Assembly: GCA_050084985.1 (NCBI GenBank)
Contig: JBITNC010000001.1
Location: 210,552,001-210,616,000, forward strand
Source of the DNA: Nageia nagi
Taxonomy: Eukaryota; Pinophyta
Direction of reading: 5' to 3'
Length of the DNA: 64,000 nt
The translations under genes and the position numbers were made by a program. The first letter of the stretch is position 1; each line of letters begins with the position of its first letter. Shown piece after piece: positions 24,174-35,042 of this stretch. The notes under the pieces were generated by a model. The model saw only the letters and a program-made list of their open reading frames with translations, did not search any database and had not been told where the DNA came from.

Positions 24174-25550
24174 TTCTCTATAGGGTTATAAAATTTGAAA
24201 TAATTAAAACAAACTAACCTTGGCTTATGTATTTTTGAGTCGCTCAATGAGGTCAAAACTTCTTGAGTCTTTAGGAATATCCTTTTCAATGTGATAGGAT
24301 TTGTTGCTACTCTTGATCTTCCTCTTGTAAGTGCTGCACACACTTCTTCATGGAAAATTACATTGAATCTTTAATCTCATTAGGACACACATAGAATCCA
24401 TCCTCTATGAGCCTTTGTATTTTATTTTCTTAGGCCTCCACACCTATTAGTGGCATGCCCTTTTGGTTTGATGATATTCATAGTATCTATCTTCATTGTA
24501 CCATGCTAGATTTCCTACTGACTCATCTTCCTCTCACATAGGTAAAGGCTATAATAGTCCCTTTGCCATTAGATATTTCAAGATAAACTTGGGAGGTATA
24601 GGAAACTTTATGAATTTTTTTTCTTTATATTCATCTATTTTTTTTGCTACATGAATGGATTTATCTTTATTTGGTGATTATGGCTACTTATCCTTGGCCC
24701 TAGGCTTGTCATCATCTCAATTCACAAGTCCTAATTTCATAAGGATTTTTTCTTTTTCCAATAGCTTATATGTCATATCAAAAAATGCTAGATGTCTATA
24801 TCAATGACATAATATTGTAAGGATAATATGATAGCATCCTTGAATATATTGTTTACCTCTTTTTCTATGAGCTTAGTTTTGATTTGTTGCTATGTCTTCT
24901 TGAATTGCATAATAAACTTTTCAAGATTTTCATTACTACCTTACCTCATAGCACATAGATTTGAAACCATGACTTCATGCTTGATGTTATGCTTATACTA
25001 TTTTAGAAATAAATTTCTCAATTCTTGAAATGATGTAACTAACCTTTCAAGTAGAAAATAGAACCATTCATGAGCATCTCCTTCCAAACTATGAGGAAAG
25101 AACTTCACCTATAATCTCAAATCCACATTGATTTTGAGCTCACACTCATCTCTAAACCCTCACAAATGTCTCTTGGGATCACCCTCCCCATTGAAATTAT
25201 ATAACTTGGGATATTTATAATTTGATGGTGGCATGCATAAATGGATCTCATCATATAGAGGGCTACCAAACTTAATTGAATCATCTAGTTGAGCTGATCC
25301 TCTTGCTAGTTGGTTAATCTATCTTTGCATACCCTTAATAGTAACTTGAATGTGATCATTATTACTTCCATAACCATGGTTAGCTCTATTAGATGCTTCT
25401 GGTCCATCATACTAAATATATTCCAAGAGCTCATAAATATCTCTTCTTGAAAGACTTCATAGGGATACTCTTAATTGATCCATATCTAAAATAACTCACC
25501 AAATTGCTTATTAGTCCCAACTAAAACCCTAGAGTTTTAGCACTACTTAT
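24174..25550 (-). pseudogene. TE-E gag
   Basis: On the minus strand, from about 25240 to 24840, the frame gives MPPSNYKYPKLYNFNGEGDP, then HLWGFRDECELK, FFPHSLEGDAHEWFYFL and FQELRNLFLK-YKHNIKHEV. That is the standard gypsy capsid core (P.F..F.G..DP..HL..F, LF..SL.G.A..W). Stops replace Gln in at least two places. The N-terminal part lies at 25240-25500 next to the leader. Confidence 0.8.
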
Positions 25551-25552
25551 GT

Positions 25553-25570
25553 TTCATATTAGGTTCACCA
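25553..25570 (-). other. TE-E primer binding site
   Basis: Minus strand TGGTGAACCTAATATGAA begins a few bases after the 5' LTR end. TGG followed by an acceptor-stem-like sequence is the expected PBS form. I cannot name the tRNA from memory with confidence. Confidence 0.55.
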
Positions 25571-25573
25571 AAA

Positions 25574-26353
25574 TTTTTACAAATAAAATATATTTGAGAA
25601 TGATAATAAATGAATACCTATATTCTTGAAGGAATATTTGTAAATTCTAAGCTAACAGATAGCAATTTATAATAAGAAAAGCTCATATAGGAGATAATGA
25701 ATAATTAGAATTGAAATGACATCACTATCCAAGATTGAGTTTATATACTTACCTCATGTAATGTATATAATATTGATAAATGGAAGATAGTGATGAAGCC
25801 TCAACAACTAATGAAGTTTTGCACCTAAAATCATGGAGCAAGATGATCCAAAGAGAGGGTCATGGGCAATCTATTGCATGCTTGAAAGGAGCATCGATCA
25901 TCTATTTTGTCTATAGAGGAGCATTGATGGTCTTTGTTAGAATATAGTCCATTCTGAACTAACTTTATGCCTCCACATGATCTCTCAATGATCTCAATTT
26001 GATACTTAGATAAGCTAACAATCATCAAGACACTCTCATAAGGAAGTATACAAACCTAGCCTTGAATGGTGATGTTAAAAGACACCTAAAAGACTACTAT
26101 CATCAAGACCAGATATGGGATCATGTATCTCCTTGATGTGGACTTACTATTAGATCCCTTTTTATATAGATAATAATATGACCTACTCCTTAGGTCAGCA
26201 TGTACCTACATAAACAAGAATAAAGTAAGTTGATGATATATATTGACCATATCCAAGATAACATTAATATTCTTGAACTAAGTGTGTATAAGTGCAAGCA
26301 TATATTTTTTTATGTATTAATTTAAATGCATAAATCAATTTTATGTGATAACA
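25574..26353 (-). repeat. TE-E 5' LTR (780 bp)
   Basis: Minus strand starts TGTTATCACATAAAATTGA at 26353. It aligns with 17962-18817 except for the duplication in that copy. TATA box at 26156-26169. Confidence 0.88.
26156..26169 (-). promoter_or_regulatory. TE-E 5' LTR TATA box
   Basis: Minus strand CTATATAAAAAGGG, at the position equivalent to the TATA box of the other LTR. Confidence 0.7.
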
Positions 26354-26358
26354 TTGAT
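26354..26358 (+). repeat. TE-E target-site duplication, right copy (TTGAT)
   Basis: Exact copy of 17957-17961, directly outside the right LTR. Confidence 0.85.
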
Positions 26359-27540
26359 GAAGAAGCATCTAAGGTAAATCTCATGATTATTTTGGAACTT
26401 GCTAATTTATTTATTGAAATAAGGTCTATATTTAGATAGTTTCATTTTTAGAAGCAAATTTAATACCATGTACTTAATCCTATCCAATCACCATCTACAT
26501 ATTTTTCTAAGTTACCATAAAAAAGACTTATATATTAATATGTGCCTATTGATAAGATTTTGCTAGAAAAATAATTTCTAAGAGAATAAGTTACTTAGTC
26601 TTCTACTTATCCAAAAAATCAAGAAAGAGAGAAAGTAGCTAAAAGGTTCAAATTCCCATCCTTGAATAGGGCCTAAAGAGAAGAAGCTACTTAATATTAT
26701 AAGAAAAATTATCAAGAAGAGAGTTATTTTTGTATAGTTCCATATAACATAGTGGATGAATTGAAGATAATACCATTAAGAGCATCACTCTTTGATGCAT
26801 TGTATATTCACTAAAAAATTAAATTACTTAAGGTAGCACTATTAATCCAAAATAAAAGAATGATGGCTAGAATTATAGTCTAGATTTAGTTGCTAAATTA
26901 CTAGGTATAGGAAAAAATAAACTCCCTCCTTTTTATATCACCCTTGAATTAGAAGGACATATTGTTTATAATTATAAGATATATTTAGGGGCTACTATGA
27001 GAGTAATTATTAAGAAAGTGTTTAATATAATTAGCTTTATTTATACTAGAAATTCCACTAGAGTACTTTAGTTGAATGGTACAAATGTCAAAACCCTATG
27101 TGTGAGAAAACATATTCCAATAAAGTTACATAGATGTCCAAGAATTTTATCCATTCAAGATATCAAGTTGCTGACATTCCTCCAATATTTATTTTTTATA
27201 TATTAAGAGAATTTACATTCAAATTGGGAGGGTACTTAGATATGGAATATTTCCACATATCAATTTCTTTTGAGAATAGAATGTACAATGTTGTAAATGA
27301 GCCTGCAGTAGGTTTTATCATTGAAAAACTACCTCAAATTAAGATGATAAATGAGTAAGCTATGTTAACAAATATTTTTGAATAGGAATTGGACTTAGTT
27401 GATTTAGTTTTTGAACTTATGATTAATCAAATTGAAAGTAAGGCTATGGAAAATTATTTGATTATTTAAGATATTACAAATTTACTAACCTTCACCATTC
27501 AAGAACTAAGGTAAAAGGAATTATGGAATATACATTTTGA
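26359..27540 (+). pseudogene. TE-D gag end and aspartic protease
   Basis: Reading resumes after TE-E. The frame 27134-27358 contains QVADIPPIFIFYILREFTFK and LGGYLDMEYFHISISFE. This is the signature protease end of one gypsy lineage (V.DIPPKFG..L.R.W...L.G.L.MD.S.A.IP). The active-site D(S/T)G at about 26940-27000 is not readable. This version of the protease differs from that of TE-C and TE-E and goes with a different domain order downstream. Confidence 0.65.
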
Positions 27541-28000
27541 TGCTGTAAAGTCTAAGAATGGAGATGATGTTGGGGTAGTTTTAATATCCCCTTTATGTGA
27601 AACTAATAGGTATTCTTTCCATATTACATGGAGTTTTACTAATAATACAATAGAGTATGTAGCCCTATGCTTAGGGCTTGAATAAAAAACAAAGTTAAAA
27701 ATTAAATGTTTGATAATTTTGGATGATTGTGAGTTGGTTATTAATCAAGTTACTAATAAATATTATGCTAAATATCATTATTTGAAGGAATATATAAATA
27801 TAGTATAGGAATTATTAGAGAGCTTTGATTCTTTGAATCTTACTATAGTCCTTAGAGATTAGAATAGTGAGGTTCATGCCTTGGCCTAAAAAGGATCAAA
27901 TTTTCATTGGTTGAAAAGGAAAGGTATTTAGTTGATTTTCAAACCTTTTATTCTTAATAATGACTATTTTTGTTAATTTTTTGATAATGATGGGGATATT
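27541..28000 (+). pseudogene. TE-D archaeal-type RNase H, located before RT
   Basis: The plus strand reads HFDAVKSKNGDDVGVVLISP, FTNNTIEYVALCLGLE, LDDCELVINQVTNKYYAKYH and LRD-NSEVHALA. The series strand 1, TNN..EY.AL.LGLE, (G)D.EL(V)..QV and N..ADALA is that of aRNH, with an internal stop after LGLE. It lies between protease and RT, upstream of RT, unlike TE-B, TE-C and TE-E. The following LKNNTFPK-VITFEDLFSKY (about 28085-28140) matches the linker known to follow aRNH in this arrangement. Confidence 0.8.
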
Positions 28001-29010
28001 AATTATTTCTTGGCTACTCAAATGTTATGCTCTAATATCCAAGAGTCACTAATTAAAGCATTCAAAGAAGAGGACATTGTACAATTGAAAAATAATACCT
28101 TCCCCAAATAAGTTATTACTTTTGAAGATCTCTTTAGCAAATATAATCAGATAAGAAAAGCAAAAATTTAGATTCTTCTAAGAAATTTAAAAAGATAGAA
28201 ATATCTCCCAATAAAATTCTTAAAGGTCGTATTAAGAACTCATTTTAAGATATTGAAGAGATTGCTAAAATGATGAAGGAATTTACTAGATTCATGGCAT
28301 GGACCTATGACAACTTGAAGGTGTATAACAAAGATGTTATTTAACATACCATAGAATTGATGGAAGGAAAAAATCCTTTCTAACAAAAATAGAGACTAGT
28401 AAATCCAAAATTTAAAGTGGTTATACAATAGAGATATTCAAAAGTTATTCTAAATAAGGATCATATACCTCATTAAATATTCTACTTGGGTGGCTAATTT
28501 GGTGCTAGTATTGAAGAAAAATAGAGATATTAGGCTATGGAATAGATCTTACACAATATTGTTGGTCTAGAATGTTTCTCTTATCTTGATGGTTTCTTTA
28601 GATACAATACAAAATAACATTCACCTCAAAATAAAGAACATTTTCTTTTCAATGGATGCCATTTGTATTGTCCAATGCTTGAGATACTTTTTAGTTGGAA
28701 ATGGATGATGAATTTGGTGAATTAATCAATAAAAGTGTTTTAGTTTATTTAAATGATATTACTATTTTTTCATAGAAGAAGAAGTATCACTTACAGCATC
28801 TCCAACAACATTTCTTGAAGTGTTAATAATTTGAAATATCATTGAATCTAAATAAATCAATTTTTTTATGGATTAAGAACAATTTATAGGTCATATAATT
28901 TCCAAATATGAATTTTTAGTTTATCTAAAGAGAGTGAAAGCTATCTCCAAACACACTACTTCATCTAATATAAAGAAGTTGCAAGCATTTTAGGTCAAAT
29001 AAATTTTATG
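28001..29010 (+). pseudogene. TE-D reverse transcriptase
   Basis: The RT begins with the linker at about 28085-28150. Then comes STWVANLVLVLKKNRDIRLW at about 28485-28545, where the Arg-Cys-Asp part of the R(V)C.D motif is lost. SYLDGFFRYN follows near 28585-28615, and the catalytic block reads LVYLNDITIFS at about 28740-28775. The YLDD active site has become YLND, consistent with a GAT to AAT change. The thumb (FIGHIIS) follows near 28880. Several frameshifts separate these blocks. Confidence 0.75.
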
Positions 29011-29554
29011 AGGAGATTCATTTAGGATTTCATTCACCTGACCAATTATAGAAATACTAAAAGATAAAGTTATTTTTAAGTAGACATAAAAGATAATTAT
29101 GTATTTTAAATAGATCAAATCAACCATTATGTTTTCTTTGGTTTTAAAAAAATTGAACTTTTCAAAGGAATTCATTTTGTATACATATGGAGTAGAAAAA
29201 GAGTATAGGAGTAGTTCTAACTCAAAAATAAGATAATCATGATGAACATACCATAGTTTCTTTAGCCAAAAACTACATGATGTTTAAAAAAGATATGTAT
29301 TTATTGAAAAATATGTATTTACAATAATAATAGCTCTCAACAAATTTAAGCATTATATTTCTTAGAATAAAAGTTTAGTACTTACTATTCATTTGGATGT
29401 CTAAATTTATATTTTACATAGTGAAATGGATCAAGGTAGAGTTGGATGGATTATAAAGATTCTAAAATATGATGCAAAAATCAATCCTATCAAATTCATA
29501 AAAGGGATAGATTTATATAAGTAATTTTCTCAAGATCCAAATTCAAAGAAAATC
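29011..29554 (+). pseudogene. TE-D retroviral-type RNase H
   Basis: Recognisable remnants are the block near 29230-29290 (AVSFASR-like, with a YFS.K..-type ending), FTIIIALNKFKHYIS near 29325-29365, and MDQGRVGWIIKILKYDAKIN followed by IKFIKGIDL near 29425-29510. The last block matches the RNase H end (GR.ARW...L.EYD...), with KGID corresponding to KGQAIAD. Stops interrupt the first half. Confidence 0.65.
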
Positions 29555-30739
29555 ATGATTGTTGAAGAAGAAACTAAAGATAGTGAACTTCTAAAAGAAC
29601 CAAAAAATTGGTTAACATATTTGTGTACGTATTTTGATAGTGATAAGTTACCATCTAAACTCAGTGCTTCCCAAAGGAGAAGGTTCATATTTAATGTACT
29701 CAATTATTATATGATAGATCATGTTTTATATAGAAAAATCATGATGAAATGTTATTGAGATGCATATATCTAAATAAAGTTGTTAAAGTTCTAAAGGAAT
29801 TTATTCTAGTTTTTTTAAAGGATATTATTTAGGATATACCATTATATATAATATTTTACAAATAGGATATTATTGGTCATCAATATATATTGAATCATTT
29901 TAGATTACAAAAGAATGTGAAAAATGTCACTAACTTGGTGCAAAAGAACCATTCCAGCAATGGGACCTAGATTTCATTAGCATGGTTAATTTGGGGTCAT
30001 CATCAAGGAATAAGTTCATCTCAATAGCTACATATTATTTCACAAGGTGGACTAAAGCTATTGCAACAAAATACCAAGATAAATATATAATAATCTCTTT
30101 CATGTAGAGAATCATTACAAAATCTAGTATTCCTTAGACTATTATATTAGATAATGGTTTAACATTTTTAGGAGCTTAAGTCTCAAAATTTTTTCTTAAG
30201 TATGGCATATATTGGAATAGTTATTCAAATTATTACCCATAGGGTATTGGACTAGCTGAATCAACAAACAAAAATCTATTGTGAATCTTGAAGATGATAG
30301 TAGATGATAATTAGAAAGATTAAGATAAAAAGCTTGATCTTACACTTTTGGAAAATTGGATCAATTAGTAGTCTTCCATAAAGTCTTATCCTTAAGTTTT
30401 TGTATATGGTAAAAGAGTAATTCTACCATCTCACATAGAGTTATCTACCTTACAATTTATCTATCGATAAGAAATGAATGATTCATGTAAGAATATTTTG
30501 TTTAATATACTTAGATGAACTCTAGGAGAATTCTTATAGAGAAATATAAAAAATAAACATTATGGTTAAGAAATGGTTTAACAAAAATTATGATTCCAAT
30601 GTTTCTTTTAAACTTGATGATCTAGTTCTCAAATGGGATGAGGATAGAGCTAAGTTTGGACACCATCAAAAGTTTGATTCATTATGGTTTGGACCATACA
30701 TCATTATAAAATAAATATGGAATAATGCATTTGAGTTGG
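29555..30739 (+). pseudogene. TE-D integrase, main part (split by TE-F)
   Basis: The frame 29555-29758 is the N-terminal extension (PKNWLTYLCTYFDSDKLPSK, then RRRFIFNVLNYYMIDHVLYR). Near 29900-30090 the strand reads CEKCHQLGAKEPFQQWDLDF (zinc-finger end and first catalytic Asp), then YYFTRWTKAI. SIP-TIILDNGLTFLG near 30128-30170 holds the second Asp, and YYP-GIGLAESTNKNLL near 30230-30280 has the catalytic Glu. All three triad residues are present, unusually for this window, but stops occur between them. The C-terminus reads GPYIII and NNAFELEG and is cut at 30744 by TE-F. Confidence 0.8.
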
Positions 30740-30744
30740 AGGGA
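30740..30744 (+). repeat. TE-F target-site duplication, left copy (AGGGA)
   Basis: AGGGA directly precedes the TGTTGG terminus of TE-F and is repeated at 42672-42676. Removing TE-F and one copy restores the TE-D integrase frame. Confidence 0.88.
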
Positions 30745-30812
30745 TGTTGGATATTTGAAATAAGATAAATAATACTACTTATATAGTATATAATAAACCC
30801 ATAATTATTTTT
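30745..30812 (-). repeat. TE-F 3' LTR, distal piece (cut by TE-G)
   Basis: This segment aligns with 42038-42110 of the other LTR ('ataataaacccataatta-ttttg'). It stops at the TE-G junction. The LTR resumes at 35633, with about 30 bp missing at the break by comparison with the intact copy. Confidence 0.8.
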
Positions 30813-31640
30813 GTAGGTACAACCATTAGATGCAGTTGATGATGATGTACCAAAAATAGAAGAGTTTCCATCCTTATTGCAAAAGAAAGGGGAATTTACA
30901 TTTCCATAATAAGAGTTAGTACATATCAATATTGGCACTTCTAATGAAGATAACTTAATCCAAATTGGATCTACCCTACCTCCCTTGTAGAAACAAAGGT
31001 ACAAAAATAAGTTTATTGAGCATTCTAAAAAGTTTTCTTGGTCTTATAAAATATGCCAAGTTTAGACCCTTTGTTATGCATAATTTACCATTAAAAGAGG
31101 TAACTAGGCCAATTAAGTTAAAACTAATAAAAATGTATCCTTCCAAGGCATTATTAGTCAAGAAAGAGATACAGAAATACTTGAATGCTAGTTTCATCAA
31201 GCCTATTAACTATTCTAATTGGCTAGCTAATATTTTCCTAGTTTCCAAACCAACTAGTAAAATATGGGTATGTACTAATTTTCATGATATTAATAATGGT
31301 TGTCTAAAATATGATTTTCCATTGCCAAATATTGATATTATTGTATATAGTATAGCTGGTTATGATACATTATCATTCATGGATGGAGTTTTTGGTTATA
31401 ACCAAATTTTGATTAATCTTGCTAATCAACATAAAAATGCAAGAGCTACTTATAAAAGAGCCATGGTCACAATGTTTCATGAGCACATCCCTAAGACTAT
31501 AGAAGTATATGTTGATGATATCTTGGTTAAATCAAATCAAGGTCAAGATCACTAACAAGCACTCAAAGAGTTATTCAACATTTTGAAAAGGTACAAGCTA
31601 AGACTCAAACCTCAAAAATGTGCATTTGGAGTTACTTCTA
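30813..31640 (+). pseudogene. TE-G reverse transcriptase with in-frame deletion
   Basis: The open frame 30965-31555 (196 codons) is the longest real coding remnant here. It contains LVKKEIQKYLNASFIKPINY, NWLANIFLVSK, IWVCTNFHDINNGCLKYDFP, LPNIDIIVYSIAG and LSFMDGVFGYNQILI. It then reads ANQHKNARATYKRAMVTMF and EVYVDDILVKS, with intact YVDD. Between QHK and NA(R/G)ATY the family normally has about 19-20 more residues, including the PFGLK motif; they are absent without loss of frame. The thumb continues as CAFGVTSRKLLGYIISNRG after a stop. Confidence 0.85.
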
Positions 31641-32340
31641 GAAAATTATTAGGATATATTATTTCTAATAGAGGAATAGAAGTAGATCCTAGGAAAGTGA
31701 AAGCCATTGTTAGTATGCCTCCACCAAAAAACATGAAATAATTAAGAAGTATCCAAGGTAAAATAAATTTGGTTAGAAGGTTAATTTCACAACTTGGGGA
31801 TAAGTGCATACCATTTACACATTTACTCAAGAAGGATGTAAATTTTTTATGGGATAAACAAATTTCCTCAATCCACCAATACTAGTTCCTATAGACTTTT
31901 CCAAACCTACTTACTTATACATCTTAGCTACATTATATGCATTATGTTCAATGCTTTATCAATAGGATTCAAAAAATGAAGAAAGATCCATCTACTATCT
32001 TAGTAAGATATTGATCGATTATGAGACTAGATATACTCCCATGGAAAAAATTTGTTATGGCATTGTATTAACTATTAAAAAATCAAGATATTATTTGTTA
32101 TATTGCACTATAATTATTCTAAGTCTTGTTAACCCATTAAAATATCTTATGGCTAAGTAGCATTTGTTAAGAAGGGTAGCAAAATGGTTGATGTTGTTAG
32201 AGGAATTTGATATCAATGTGGTAAAGCAAAAATTGGTCAAAGGTTAAACAATTATAGATTTGATAGCTGAGATCCCCCAAAATGAAGAGGTAATAGTCCA
32301 AGAAGAATTTCCACACATATTTAGGAGGAACCATGGTGTT
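31641..32340 (+). pseudogene. TE-G RNase H
   Basis: After the RT thumb the strand reads INLVRRLISQLGDKCIPFTH and LLKKDVNFLWDK (connection region) at about 31760-31860. The usual RNase H beta-strands follow in broken frames. Near 32040-32280 the remnants of a KICYGIV(L)-type block, a KYL...L.RR.AKWL.LL.EFDI block and a KG-TI.DL.AE linker are visible. Stops prevent any product. Confidence 0.7.
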
Positions 32341-33800
32341 AGTAGCATGATAACCTAATAACAAGACACCAACAGTGTGAGTTTGATGAAATTTGTTTCC
32401 TAGATGAATACATCTACCTCACAAAATGTTACAAAGATGGAAAAAAGGGACTATATTTACCATTCATAATTTAAGTTATCCTTCTTATATTGAGAGTATG
32501 CATGACATTTAAACCTATCTTATTAGAAAAGTAAATAATTTTTAGAATTGGTATTTTGATATTTATAATTATTTGGAAAACCAAATAATACCTAAGAAGT
32601 TTGATAAAAATGGAAGGATAAGATTGAAGAGAATTGCAATAAAATATGTCATCATTGGATAGGTTTTATATAGGATTTCATTTTATGGTACTTTGTTAAG
32701 ATGTTTGACATAAGATGAGATAGATACTACCTTAGAACAAGCTCATGATGGTTTATGTGGTGGTCATTTTCATGCAAAAGCACTATACACCAAACTTTTG
32801 AGGAATGGTTATTATTGATCTACCATGAAAGAAGATTGTAAAGCTCATGTAAAAACTTATTTGAAATGCCAAAAAAATGCAAATTTAGAAAAACAACCAA
32901 CATAAGAATTTCACTCTATTATTTCTCCATGGTCATTTGCTACTTGGGGCATAGATTTGATTAGCATGATTAATCCTCAATCTAGGGAAGGACACAAGGT
33001 TGTCATCACAACTATATATTTTACTACCTAATGAATGGAGTCTATCCTAATGAAATCAGTTACTCAAGACAAAATAATTACATTTCTTACTGAAATCATC
33101 ATCATAAGGTTTGGTGTAACACATAGGTTGATCATAAAAAGTGGCCCAAATTTCAAAAGTAAGAACATGAAAGCATTTTGTAAGAAGTTCCATATTGTGC
33201 AAATATTTTTGTTATTATATTACCCTCAAGGAAATGGTCAAGGTAAAGCTACAAATTATATAATTAAGAGCATTTTTGGCAAAACATGAGATAAATACAA
33301 GAAGGATTGGCATGAGCAATTACCATATGCATTATGGGCATACATTTATATGGCCAATGGGTTAACACCATTTTCATTAGTATATGGTGATGAGGCCATT
33401 GTCCCATTATAATTAGAAATCCCCTTCCTTAGGATTTCCTTGCATGGTGATATTCTAGATGAAGATGCAAGAAAAGCAAGATTACAATAGCTAGAATTAT
33501 TAGATGAAAAAAGGATCAGAGTTATTAAAATTTAAAAAGTTTACCATGAAAAATTCAAGAGAGCATTTTTCAAGTATATAAAAGAAAAATAATTTAAAGT
33601 GGGAGACTTAATGCTCAAAGAAAACATAAATAAGATAACAATAAAGGATGAAGAAAAAAGAAAATTCAAACCTAATTGGTTGGGTCCATTTGTGGTCATA
33701 GAAGTAATAGGTTCAAGAGCATATAGGTTATCATCCATGGATGTAAAAGAGGAACCAAAGACATTTAATTCCACCCATCTCAAATATTTCTATACATAGA
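32341..33800 (+). pseudogene. TE-G integrase
   Basis: Near 32735-32830 the zinc finger reads EQAHDGLCGGHFHAK, then a block matching L.R.GYYW.TM, with LKCQKNAN at about 32860. WSFATWGIDLISMINPQS (first catalytic Asp) lies near 32930-32985. The frame 33035-33289 gives IIIIRFGVTHRLIIKSGPNF, where the second Asp of ITDNG is replaced (IIKSG), and LLYYPQGNGQGKATN, where the catalytic Glu of (G)Q.EATN is Lys. The C-terminal frame 33599-33799 reads VGDLMLKENIN, KFKPNWLGPFVVIEV and RAYRLSSMDVKEEPKTFNST, then HLKYFYT and a stop. Confidence 0.82.
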
Positions 33801-35030
33801 GATGAAAATAACTTTGTACCTTGCAAACCATCTCTATCATGAGTAGGGTATGCCTTCATTTTATTTTTTTAAAACTATTATTAATTTCATGGCATTAGCA
33901 TTGTATGTGACTATCTGTATAGCACTAGTAGTATGGAATATGAAAAATAATTAATGAAATCATAGTGTCTTTGGGTCATATACATAAAATTTATGACCTA
34001 CAATGGTCAATGATACGACTAATGAGAGTTCACTCACTTAGCAACAATAAGAAAGATATTAACATTGGTTCATCTCCAATGAATAATGCAACTTGATATG
34101 TATCCACATGACTTTTTATTTGAACCATACAAATAATAATTTCTTTAGGTCATAGACAATGTATAACCTTTGATGGCCAATGATACAGTTAGTGAGAGTT
34201 CACTCACTTAAAAGATAAACTGGTGATGCAATCATAAGCAAGATGTTAACATTGGCTTATATCCAATGGATGATGCAAATTGCTACATATCCACATAGTT
34301 TATGCTTTAAACCATACAAAGTATAATATATTTAGGTTATATACATAAAATGTATGACTTTTGATGGCCAATGACATGGCTAGTAAGAGTTCACTCACTT
34401 AAAAGATAAATATGTGATGCAACCATAAGTAGATTGATGACATTGAATCATCATCAATGGATGATGTAACTCACTATGCATCCATACTATTTTTATTGAT
34501 AACACTTTCTTCTAGGCTTATTTAACCTAAAGAATAGAAGAAGAAATCAAGCATCCAGCACTACTAGTGGTGTACTAATTGTTTCTATGCTACCCACAAC
34601 ATGCACCTCACTAACATTCCATCTTAAAAAAAGAATATATCCTTTATTTCAAGGCATGAATGTAAGTGTGATAGTTTCTTGATTATCAAACATAATAAAA
34701 TGGCTACATTCATGATTTAAATAGTACAAGAGGTCAAAAGACATCTTCCACCTCTAGTATTAGATGTGGAACCATATAGCTACCTAATAGCAAACTCATT
34801 TTCAAGATACAAATAGCACTGTTCCTATAGAGACACACTTATTTATATTGTCTTGGTTGTACCATTCAATACCTTTCTAGGGTATCCAATTCAAAAGGGG
34901 GCAATAAGGGACCCTCATTTTCATCATCTACAACAAATAATAGTGCAACAAAAGAGTTCAAAGTTCTAAAAAAAATCTTTGATAATTCTTCTTTAGACAT
35001 GTAATTTCATTACTTTAATCACATCTCTAA
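33801..35030 (+). other. TE-G 3' untranslated region
   Basis: Non-coding sequence from the integrase stop to the polypurine tract. It includes the three-unit tandem repeat (listed separately). The rest, 34500-35030, shows no gene or motif. Confidence 0.5.
33964..34500 (+). repeat. Three-unit tandem repeat (174-187 bp) in TE-G 3' region
   Basis: Each unit contains 'tt-ggtcata-aca-aa-gtatgacc', then 'gg(c/t)caatga-a(c/t)', 'agagttcactcactta' and 'caatg-atgatgcaa'. The anchor 'tt(g/a)ggt(c/t)ata' starts at 33971, 34145 and 34332. The units differ by scattered transitions and small indels. Confidence 0.85.
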
Positions 35031-35042
35031 TGAGGGAAAAAA
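35031..35042 (+). other. TE-G polypurine tract
   Basis: TGAGGGAAAAAA immediately precedes the LTR start TGTAGATGCC. Confidence 0.75.

Larger units (their letters stand above)
17962..26353 (-). mobile_element. TE-E: complete but dead Tat-group Ty3/gypsy retrotransposon
   Basis: This 8.4-kb element lies on the minus strand inside TE-D. In its own direction (right to left) it has 5' LTR, PBS, gag, protease, RT, RNase H, aRNH, integrase, a tandem-repeat 3' region, polypurine tract and 3' LTR. Both LTRs begin TGTTATCACATAAAA and carry a TATA box at the same place, and the ends are flanked by TTGAT. Stops and lost active-site residues in every domain show that it is inactive. It is younger than TE-D, which it interrupts. 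Confidence 0.9.

Noticed and set aside
30666-31200. Minus-strand frames over TE-G and the TE-F junction
   Set aside because: They are antisense shadows of the plus-strand RT frame 30965-31555 and span an insertion junction.
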